Part shown: positions 1 to 4,932 of the stretch, one piece after another
Layout of the letters: the number at the start of each line of letters is the position of its first letter
Numbering within the stretch: position 1 is the stretch's first letter
Source: Neptuniibacter sp.
GTDB taxonomy: Bacteria > Pseudomonadota > Gammaproteobacteria > Pseudomonadales > Balneatricaceae
Assembly: GCA_024686055.1 (NCBI GenBank)
Contig: JAIBDV010000222.1
Span: 1 to 5,665 of the forward strand
Length of the DNA stretch: 5,665 nucleotides
Reading direction: 5' to 3'
Notes under the pieces: model-generated
Seen by the model: only the letters and a program-made list of their open reading frames with translations
Told to the model about the DNA's origin: nothing
Databases searched by the model: none
Program-made: the position numbers and the translations under genes

Positions 1-854
1 ACATCTCCACCCAGTCCGAGGTCAGTTCACAACAGGGCCTGCAGCTGGCACGGCTGGAACCCCTGCCTGAACAGCTGGGTGCCAACGACTGGCTGCTACT
101 GATCGGCACCAGCCGGTTAAATCAGCATCTGCATGAAGCCGATTACCAGCAGGCCATTGAATGGCTGCGCCAGTGTGGTGGTCAGAGTGAATTGCTGGCG
201 GGTATTTGCTCTGGCACCCTGCTGGCGGCGCGTGCCGGACTGCTCGATGGCCGCCGCTGCACCACCCATCACGATCTCACCGACAGCCTGCGTCAGCTGG
301 CCCCCGCCGCACTGGTGCAGGATGACTGTATTTTTGTCGCCGACAGCAATGTCTGGACCAGCGCAGGAATCACTACCGGGCTGGATCTGTGTCTGCAACT
401 GGTCGCTGATCACTGGGGTCAGGACACCGCGGTGACCATCGCCCGTGAAATGGTGCTATATCAGCGCCGCTCTGGCCACGAACAGCAACTCAGCTTCTGG
501 CTCAGCCACCGCAACCATATCCAGACCCGCGTCCATGCAGTGCAGGATCTGATCATGGCGCAACCCGGTCAGCGCTGGAGCATGGCCAAACTGGCAGACC
601 AGGTTCATCTCAGCGAGCGTCACCTGCGCCGGTTATTCCAGCAGGCCACCGGGCAAAGCCTGCAGGACTATCTGCAACAGGCCCGGATAGAGCTGGCCCG
701 CCAGCTGCTGGAGCAAACCCGCCTGCCACTGGCCGATATCGCCGAACGCTGCGGTTTCCAGGCCGAGCGCAGCCTGCGCCGCAGCTGGGCCCGCTGGCAG
801 CAGGGGACACCCAGCCGTTATCGGCGTACGCTGCAGGTATACCCTGATGAATAA
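1..854 (+). CDS. GlxA-type AraC-family transcriptional regulator, 5' end missing
   Basis: Frame 3 is open from the left edge to a TAA at 852-854, giving 283 visible residues; the family usually has about 310-330, so roughly 30-50 N-terminal residues lie outside. Visible residues 1 to about 165 form the C-terminal part of a DJ-1/PfpI (class I amidotransferase-like) domain. This includes a nucleophile-elbow motif GICSG (67-71, Cys69), then LLDGRRCTTHH (80-90) and the TSAGITTGLDL block (119-129). Residues about 175-275 are an AraC DNA-binding domain with two helix-turn-helix units (about 192-213 and 242-265), the second ending in TPSRYR. Such proteins are cytoplasmic regulators whose N-terminal domain senses a small molecule, often an amine or amino-acid derivative; ligand and targets cannot be read here. 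The TTG at 192 lies inside the sensor domain and is not the true start. The gene is convergent with the osmC-like gene. Confidence 0.93.
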   Translation, partial: ISTQSEVSSQQGLQLARLEPLPEQLGANDWLLLIGTSRLNQHLHEADYQQAIEWLRQCGGQSELLAGICSGTLLAARAGLLDGRRCTTHHDLTDSLRQLAPAALVQDDCIFVADSNVWTSAGITTGLDLCLQLVADHWGQDTAVTIAREMVLYQRRSGHEQQLSFWLSHRNHIQTRVHAVQDLIMAQPGQRWSMAKLADQVHLSERHLRRLFQQATGQSLQDYLQQARIELARQLLEQTRLPLADIAERCGFQAERSLRRSWARWQQGTPSRYRRTLQVYPDE

Positions 855-874
855 CCGGTTGAGGTTTCAACCGG
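855..874 (+). terminator. hairpin directly after the AraC-family gene, possible terminator
   Basis: A perfect 8-bp stem, CCGGTTGA (855-862) and TCAACCGG (867-874), with a GGTT loop starts immediately after the stop codon. No T-run follows on either strand, so this is not a textbook intrinsic terminator. Its position between convergent genes supports a role in ending or stabilising the transcript, which is an inference. Confidence 0.4.
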
Positions 875-934
875 CCCCACGAAAAGCCGGAGCTGCCTGA
901 GCACCACAGAGATGCAGAGGCCCGGGCAACAGAT

Positions 935-950
935 TACCGGCTGGCCGGTA
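935..950 (-). terminator. hairpin after the osmC-like gene, possible terminator
   Basis: TACCGG (935-940) and CCGGTA (945-950) form a 6-bp stem with a CTGG loop, 5 bases beyond the stop codon of the minus-strand osmC-like gene. No T-run follows on the minus strand. Position is the main support. Confidence 0.3.
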
Positions 951-955
951 TACGC

Positions 956-1411
956 CTAGCCAGGCACTGTTTCGACAGTTTCCAGGCTCAACGTCACCGG
1001 CGTGCGGTTCGCCAGGTTATCAGACACCGGACAACGGTTCTCAACCTGCGCCAGCCAGCTGTCCAGCGTGGCCTTATCGGCATCGGCATCCACGATCACT
1101 TCAACATTGATCGCTTTATAGCCGGCCCGGTCGGTGGTGGCTTTACCAAACAGTCGATCCGGGTTGAGTTCACCGGAGGCATTAATCTGCAGGCTGGTAA
1201 TGGTAAAGGCCATCTCATTGGCAATCAGGTGGCCCATCACATTAAGGCAACCCAGCAATGCCGTGAGCTCATACTCCACTGGATTCGGCCCACGGTTCTC
1301 ACCACCCAGGGCTGGCGGCTCATCCACAATCATGGTGAATTCACGCGCTGTTACGGCAATACGGCTGGCGGATTCAGAGCGCCCGGAAACGCTGAATTTT
1401 AGATCTGACAT
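956..1411 (-). CDS. OsmC family protein (thiol peroxidase-like)
   Basis: This 151-residue protein has the length usual for the OsmC/Ohr fold. The N-terminal strand region is followed by GGENRGPNPVEYELTALLGCLNV (residues 36-58, read in two parts: GGENRGPNP and LLGCLNV), matching the family's GxxxGPxP...C pattern with the first conserved Cys at 55. The second is Cys127 in ENRCPVSDNL. In the family this Cys pair reduces organic hydroperoxides in the cytoplasm; whether this member does so, or belongs to a subgroup with another substrate, is open. The start at 1411 is preferred over the longer frame from 1546. MSDLKFSV begins the fold, a CAGGGA site lies 8 bases upstream, and the extra 45 residues (with a CCC run) look like translated leader. 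The gene is divergent from the unknown cassette at 1702 and convergent with the AraC-family gene. Confidence 0.88.
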   Translation of the reverse strand: MSDLKFSVSGRSESASRIAVTAREFTMIVDEPPALGGENRGPNPVEYELTALLGCLNVMGHLIANEMAFTITSLQINASGELNPDRLFGKATTDRAGYKAINVEVIVDADADKATLDSWLAQVENRCPVSDNLANRTPVTLSLETVETVPG

Positions 1412-1419
1412 CTGAAAAG

Positions 1420-1425
1420 TCCCTG
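1420..1425 (-). promoter_or_regulatory. ribosome binding site of the osmC-like gene
   Basis: CAGGGA on the minus strand, 8 bases before the ATG at 1411. It decides the start against the upstream in-frame ATG at 1546. The same AGGGA core precedes the genes at 1702 and 3052. Confidence 0.7.
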
Positions 1426-1522
1426 TCGGTCTGTTATACAACATGCAACAGCACGGCACTGTGCCCTGCCCAATAAGCGGCCAGCCTAACATGGAAAAAC
1501 CCTGGCTTAATTCACTTGTTTT

Positions 1523-1550
1523 GATATAAAACAGTGACACCAGCATTCAA
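1523..1550 (-). promoter_or_regulatory. possible sigma70-type promoter of the osmC-like gene
   Basis: On the minus strand TTGAAT (1550-1545) and TATATC (1528-1523) are spaced by 16 bases, each matching the consensus at four of six positions. It would give a leader of about 105 bases that carries the upstream in-frame ATG's reading frame. A second -10-like TATAAC at 1438-1433 lies nearer the start but has no good -35. This is a pattern match only. Confidence 0.3.
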
Positions 1551-1689
1551 CAGCGTCCAGAAGCACGTCTGACAAGAGTATCGACTATGTTGAGTACTGC
1601 TTCAGTAACTACATGAAATATTTAAATTAAATCAAACGTATGATCTTAAATCTGGTGAATACCGATACACTCCATCTCTGAGCATATGT

Positions 1690-1695
1690 AAGGGA
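1690..1695 (+). promoter_or_regulatory. ribosome binding site of the first cassette gene
   Basis: AAGGGA ends 6 bases before the ATG at 1702, a good Shine-Dalgarno match and spacing. The sequence before it (1612-1660) is markedly AT-rich and probably holds the promoter, but I could not pick a convincing -35/-10 pair. Confidence 0.7.
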
Positions 1696-1701
1696 TATAC
1701 A

Positions 1702-2166
1702 ATGACAGATCAGATCGAACAGACACACTACAAGCAACTGAGCGACAAGCTGGAACAGGCGGTAATGCACCTTATCGCATTGATACCTTCCGGCCGCAGC
1801 CTTCAGGTTGTGGCACGCTTTGATAATACGGCAGCACAACAGGCAGAGCAGGTTTCACGAAGTATCGATCAGTTTTTCACCCGCCTGCTTTATCTCCCCG
1901 CTGAGCAGCGCTCCTACCGTAATGCACAGCACGGCTACCTTGATATCGACCTGGCGTTGACGGCGCTTAAGCGGCGCCAGGAAATGCGCCCGCTGAATGA
2001 TCTCAGCTTGCGACAGAGCGAACTGGCGCTGGAATTATGGCAACAGGACCGGCGACAACACCAAAATAACGATGGCATAACCGATTTCTTCATTAAGCGC
2101 CACCGATCGCATTATCAACAGCTGATGGATGCACTCATTCAAGGCGAACATGCCAAGCCTGCCTGA
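1702..2166 (+). CDS. hypothetical protein, glutamine-rich and helical (154 aa)
   Basis: I do not recognise this protein. It has 154 residues, a strong ribosome binding site and no competing longer frame. It has no signal peptide, no membrane segment and no cysteine, so a cytoplasmic location is likely. Glutamine is unusually common (20 of 154). A helical N-terminal part (about 1-28) is followed by a possible short strand, SLQVVARFDN (33-42), then long charged helices; RHRSHYQQLMDALIQ (133-147) closes the protein. Basic and aromatic clusters (RRQEMR 91-96, QQDRRQHQNN 114-123) might contact nucleic acid or a partner, but no catalytic motif is visible. The next gene begins 14 bases after its stop in the same direction, so the two are probably co-transcribed and may act together. 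Function is unknown. Confidence 0.75.
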   Translation: MTDQIEQTHYKQLSDKLEQAVMHLIALIPSGRSLQVVARFDNTAAQQAEQVSRSIDQFFTRLLYLPAEQRSYRNAQHGYLDIDLALTALKRRQEMRPLNDLSLRQSELALELWQQDRRQHQNNDGITDFFIKRHRSHYQQLMDALIQGEHAKPA

Positions 2167-2180
2167 CCATTGGAGCCACT

Positions 2181-2504
2181 ATGAATATGGATGTAACCAC
2201 ACTGCTAAGTAGCTTTCACGAAGATATCAGCGCCCCGTTACAGGAGATCACCAACGCGTTGCGCGAGCACGTTCAGCAAATTGACAGCCAGCACCAGAGC
2301 AACCTGGCCGAGCTTGCCAGTGCTCGGGCACAAGGCGAAATCAGCCCGGCTGAGTTCGATATCGAGCTGGGCCGTGAAAAGAAAGTTCTCGAGGCGCAAC
2401 TGATCAGTCAGGAAATTGTAATCAAAGCAGCGCTGCAAAAGGCAATTGATGCTGCTTTTAGCACTCTCGCTGTCAGTGTCGCAGCAGACCCTGTCACGAC
2501 CTGA
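2181..2504 (+). CDS. hypothetical protein, predicted helical hairpin (107 aa)
   Basis: I do not recognise this protein. It has 107 residues, no cysteine, no signal peptide and no membrane segment. It looks like two long amphipathic helices (about 16-50 and 57-97) joined by a short turn, GEISP (52-56), so a coiled-coil-like hairpin that dimerises or binds a partner is plausible. The tail after residue 97 is short and flexible. A GGAG site (2172-2175) lies 5 bases before the ATG at 2181; ATG at 2187 is an alternative start at less favourable spacing that would remove two residues. The gene follows the 154-residue gene by 14 bases and is followed by a GC-rich hairpin, which suggests a self-contained two-gene operon. 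No function can be given. Confidence 0.75.
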   Translation: MNMDVTTLLSSFHEDISAPLQEITNALREHVQQIDSQHQSNLAELASARAQGEISPAEFDIELGREKKVLEAQLISQEIVIKAALQKAIDAAFSTLAVSVAADPVTT

Positions 2505-2521
2505 TCCATGGATTACCTGTT

Positions 2522-2538
2522 GCGGGCCTTCGGCCCGC
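2522..2538 (+). terminator. GC-rich hairpin closing the two-gene cassette
   Basis: GCGGGCC (2522-2528), loop TTC, GGCCCGC (2532-2538) form a perfect 7-bp stem 17 bases after the stop codon of the 107-residue gene. The sequence after it (GCTCAGAG) has no T-run, so efficiency as an intrinsic terminator is uncertain. The core GCGGGC-N5-GCCCGC recurs after the chemoreceptor gene at 4737-4753. Confidence 0.55.
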
Positions 2539-2586
2539 GCTCAGAGTAAACGACAGCCATCCGTACGCAGGGCGTCTGATATGAAG

Positions 2587-2614
2587 CTGACACTGGGTTG
2601 ATATAGCCTACTAT
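2587..2614 (+). promoter_or_regulatory. possible sigma70-type promoter in the long intergenic region
   Basis: CTGACA (2587-2592, five of six consensus bases) and TACTAT (2609-2614, four of six) are separated by 16 bases. Transcription from here would give either a leader of over 400 bases for the chemoreceptor gene or an independent small RNA running through the inverted repeat at 2735-2775. This is a pattern match only. Confidence 0.25.
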
Positions 2615-2667
2615 ACCAAAGCATGAACGCTAACAATGGTGATTAACTAACACTCATGTTAAAACAA

Positions 2668-2693
2668 TAAGTACTTAAGTGATCACTGTTAAC
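2668..2693. repeat. chain of overlapping palindromes, operator-like
   Basis: TAAGTACTTA (2668-2677), ACTTAAGT (2673-2680), AGTGATCACT (2678-2687) and GTTAAC (2688-2693) are perfect palindromes that overlap or abut. TGATCACTG recurs at 2704-2712, 24 bases downstream of its copy at 2680-2688. This looks like a binding region for a dimeric regulator, but which one cannot be told. Confidence 0.5.
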
Positions 2694-2734
2694 TTTACTC
2701 ATCTGATCACTGAAAGAAACATCCTTTTTATGGA

Positions 2735-2775
2735 TATGATCAGAGCAGAGCGACGGTTACACAGCTCTGATCATA
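2735..2775. repeat. perfect 12-bp inverted repeat with 17-base spacer
   Basis: TATGATCAGAGC (2735-2746) is the exact reverse complement of GCTCTGATCATA (2764-2775). Both arms contain the palindrome TGATCA. No T-run follows on either strand, so it is not a standard terminator. It may be a paired operator or an RNA hairpin. Confidence 0.6.
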
Positions 2776-3038
2776 AGACGTCATAAACTGGACATTACTT
2801 TATGGATGATGGTAAAAAATGGACGATTATAAAAACCACAACCACACAAAAACCAGCATGTGTTTTATTAACGCAAACCTGACCTCTATCACCCCCCCTT
2901 CTAAGCTGCCGCCTTTAGATATAAAAAATCGTCGACACACGACGTCCAGAAACAAAAAAATTAATCTAAAACCCTATTAAATAACAGGACAGAAAAACCA
3001 GCACCTGGCCACACCACTTTCTATCTAATAATAAGAAC

Positions 3039-3044
3039 AGGGAA
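3039..3044 (+). promoter_or_regulatory. ribosome binding site of the chemoreceptor gene
   Basis: AGGGAA with its AGGGA core ending 8 bases before the ATG at 3052; it supports that start. Confidence 0.7.
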
Positions 3045-3051
3045 TTCACCG

Positions 3052-4707
3052 ATGACGTTTCTAAACAATATTTCGGTAAAAGCTAAAGTAGGCAGCTTAA
3101 CAGGGCTTTTAGTTTCAGCTATTGTTATCATGGCTATATTTGTACTACTACAACTCACCTCAATCAATAAAAGTTTTACCGAGTATAGTCAGGTTGCTGT
3201 TAACCTGGGAGAAACCACGCTTAAAGTTAACCGTGACATGAACTATGCATCCAGATTAACCCGAAGTATTATGCTGGGTGATAACTACAAAAAAAATCAC
3301 GACAAACTAACAAAAAGAATAGCAACAATATCACAGCACTTCTCAGATTTTAATCGGTATGCAAAGGGTATTTCTGATCACGCAACAAGGTCAAAAATAG
3401 AGTCACTAACATCGAAATCAAAACAATCAACGATGAGATTTCTAAATGAAAGCTTAAAATTGATGAACTCCCTGTCTGCCACCAGCACCACAGCTGACCG
3501 TCAAGCAGCATGGAAAACCTACAAAGCTAACTTTTCACCTTTAGCAAACAGCTCCAGAACAGACTTTGCATCCTTGATAAAATTAATCGAGGGAATAAAG
3601 AATAAAATATACAAAAACTCAACTAACACTGTCGAATCATCTTTCACCATGACAGTAATTCTTTCTGTTTCTGCAACATTATTTTCTATGGCATTTAGTT
3701 TCCTGATCACCAACAGCATTATATTTCCACTATTCAAACTAAAGAAATCATTTGAAGACATCGAGAAATCTTCAGACCTGACATTACGCAGCAACATTAA
3801 GTCAAAAGATGAACTCGGTGCGTTAAGCCAGTCGTTCGACTCTTTACTGGAAAAATTTCATCGAACGCTTAACGATGTCGTTATTATTGTTTCAAGCTTA
3901 CATGAAGCCTCAAAACAGCTGGCAACCTCAAGCGAAACGACCAACACTCATATTAACAAGCAGCGACTGGAAACAGATATGGTTGCCACAGCCATGAACG
4001 AGATGGCGATGACCGCTGAAGAGGTCGCTAAAAATGCGGCGAATACAGCCAGCGGTGTAGAGGTTGCCAATATCCAGACCATCCAGGGTCAGGATATTGT
4101 CAAAACCACCGTTTCCAGCATTGATGGGCTTGCAGGCCAGATCAACCTTTCAGCAGGCTCGCTGAATAAACTGTCCAGCGACAGTCAGGATATTGGCCGG
4201 GTACTCGATGTGATCAAGGGTATTGCCGAACAGACCAATCTGCTGGCACTCAATGCTGCGATTGAAGCCGCCCGTGCGGGCGATAAAGGCAGAGGGTTTG
4301 CAGTAGTGGCTGATGAGGTTCGCTCGCTGGCTTCACGTACGGAAGAATCGACCCAGGAAATTCAAAGCATGATTGAGATATTGCAGAAAGGGTCCAGCGA
4401 TGCAGTCACTATCATGAACGACAGTAACCAGAAGGCCGACGCCAGTGTAGAGAGCGCCACCAAAGCGGGCGTCGCGCTGGAGCAGATTACTCAGGCCGTG
4501 TCGTCTATTAATGATATGGCCGCGCAGATTGCCACCGCAGCGGAAGAACAAACCAGTGTTAATGAAGAAATCAGCCGGAATATATCAAATATTTCTGTTA
4601 TTTCCGATAAAACATCGCAGGAGGCCGAAAAAACCCACGAGTCCAGCAAAAAGCTGGAAGAACTATCTGGCCAGCTCGACCTTCTTGTATCTCAATTTAA
4701 AGTATAA
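3052..4707 (+). CDS. methyl-accepting chemotaxis protein
   Basis: This 551-residue transmembrane receptor passes ligand signals to CheA/CheW at the cell pole and so controls flagellar rotation or a related output. A short cytoplasmic N-terminus is followed by membrane segment 1 (about 17-36) and a periplasmic, mostly helical domain of about 160 residues (37-198), four-helix-bundle-like, containing NYASRLTRSIMLG (64-76). Membrane segment 2 (about 199-222) and a HAMP linker (about 223-275) follow. The long cytoplasmic signalling hairpin carries the highly conserved tip EQTNLLALNAAIEAARAG (393-410) and GRGFAVVADEVRSLASRT (413-430). Helices around 310-335 and 490-510 (AAEEQTSVNEEIS) are the likely methylation regions. 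The C-terminus is FKV, without the CheR-binding NWETF-type tail. The ligand is unknown. Base composition changes sharply inside the gene: about 28-35% GC in sampled lines of the sensor half, 53-65% in the signalling half. Confidence 0.96.
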   Translation: MTFLNNISVKAKVGSLTGLLVSAIVIMAIFVLLQLTSINKSFTEYSQVAVNLGETTLKVNRDMNYASRLTRSIMLGDNYKKNHDKLTKRIATISQHFSDFNRYAKGISDHATRSKIESLTSKSKQSTMRFLNESLKLMNSLSATSTTADRQAAWKTYKANFSPLANSSRTDFASLIKLIEGIKNKIYKNSTNTVESSFTMTVILSVSATLFSMAFSFLITNSIIFPLFKLKKSFEDIEKSSDLTLRSNIKSKDELGALSQSFDSLLEKFHRTLNDVVIIVSSLHEASKQLATSSETTNTHINKQRLETDMVATAMNEMAMTAEEVAKNAANTASGVEVANIQTIQGQDIVKTTVSSIDGLAGQINLSAGSLNKLSSDSQDIGRVLDVIKGIAEQTNLLALNAAIEAARAGDKGRGFAVVADEVRSLASRTEESTQEIQSMIEILQKGSSDAVTIMNDSNQKADASVESATKAGVALEQITQAVSSINDMAAQIATAAEEQTSVNEEISRNISNISVISDKTSQEAEKTHESSKKLEELSGQLDLLVSQFKV

Positions 4708-4736
4708 ACAACTGTTAACTTCCAGCATCTAAACAG

Positions 4737-4753
4737 GCGGGCTTATGGCCCGC
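4737..4753 (+). terminator. hairpin after the chemoreceptor gene
   Basis: GCGGGC (4737-4742), loop TTATG, GCCCGC (4748-4753) lies 29 bases after the stop codon. It is followed by ATT and nine C residues (4757-4765) instead of a T-run. The stem is identical to that of the hairpin at 2522-2538. Confidence 0.55.
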
Positions 4754-4791
4754 ATTCCCCCCCCCACTTCTTACTCAGACCGAAACACCCA

Positions 4792-4824
4792 TATGTTTAG
4801 CAGGCTTTATATTTATTAAACATA
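4792..4824. repeat. 8-bp inverted repeat upstream of the LysR-family gene, possible operator
   Basis: TATGTTTA (4792-4799) and TAAACATA (4817-4824) are exact reverse complements with a 17-base spacer, centred about 125 bases before the LysR start. LysR-type proteins commonly bind interrupted AT-rich dyads upstream of their own gene or a neighbour. Assignment to this regulator is an inference. Confidence 0.35.
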
Positions 4825-4912
4825 GCATCATGAAAAATAATATTGTTGGGAAAAAACATTTCCAATTAAGGCACAGAAAGAGTACGTTTACTTATTGTAC
4901 ATCCCTGATACC

Positions 4913-4918
4913 TATAAT
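4913..4918 (+). promoter_or_regulatory. consensus -10 element of the LysR-family gene
   Basis: A perfect TATAAT lies 14 bases before the ATG at 4933. No good -35 sits at normal spacing; TTTACT (4887-4892) is a four-of-six match but 20 bases away. If used, transcription would begin near 4925 and leave a leader of only about 8 bases. Confidence 0.4.
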
Positions 4919-4932
4919 AAGAATATATCGTC

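Larger units (their letters stand above)
2539..3051. other. AT-rich gene-free stretch rich in palindromes upstream of the chemoreceptor gene
   Basis: No convincing gene lies in these 513 bases. They contain a possible promoter (2587-2614), an imperfect direct repeat (2643-2657 and 2689-2702, both TTAACT then ACTCAT), chained palindromes (2668-2693), four TGATCA sites (2680, 2704, 2737, 2768), a 12-bp inverted repeat (2735-2775), the word TTTATGGAT twice (2727 and 2799), a 7-C run (2892-2898) and A-rich low-complexity sequence up to the start of the chemoreceptor gene. I looked for a flagellar sigma28 site (TAAA and GCCGATAA) and found none that fits; GACGATTA at 2822-2829 matches six of eight -10 bases but lacks a spaced -35. 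Confidence 0.7.

Noticed and set aside
192..854. A short AraC-type protein starting at TTG 192
   Set aside because: The frame is open to the left edge and encodes conserved DJ-1-like sensor sequence before 192, so this start would cut the domain.
1412..1546. N-terminal extension of the osmC-like gene to an ATG at 1546
   Set aside because: The 45 extra residues do not resemble the family, which starts close to MSDLKFSV, and a good ribosome site sits directly before 1411.
1809..1825. Sigma54 promoter-like TGGCACG
   Set aside because: The GC element at the -12 position is missing at the required spacing, and the site is inside a coding frame.
2822..2829. Flagellar sigma28 promoter for the chemoreceptor gene (GACGATTA)
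   Set aside because: No TAAA element lies at about 15 bases upstream, so only half of the site is present.
3519..3797. Minus-strand open frame inside the chemoreceptor gene
   Set aside because: It is a shadow of a confidently coding frame; it shows no recognisable motif or ribosome site.
4511..4732. Plus-strand open frame overlapping the end of the chemoreceptor gene
   Set aside because: It lies out of frame over the conserved signalling domain, and its sequence is an alternative-frame reading of that gene.
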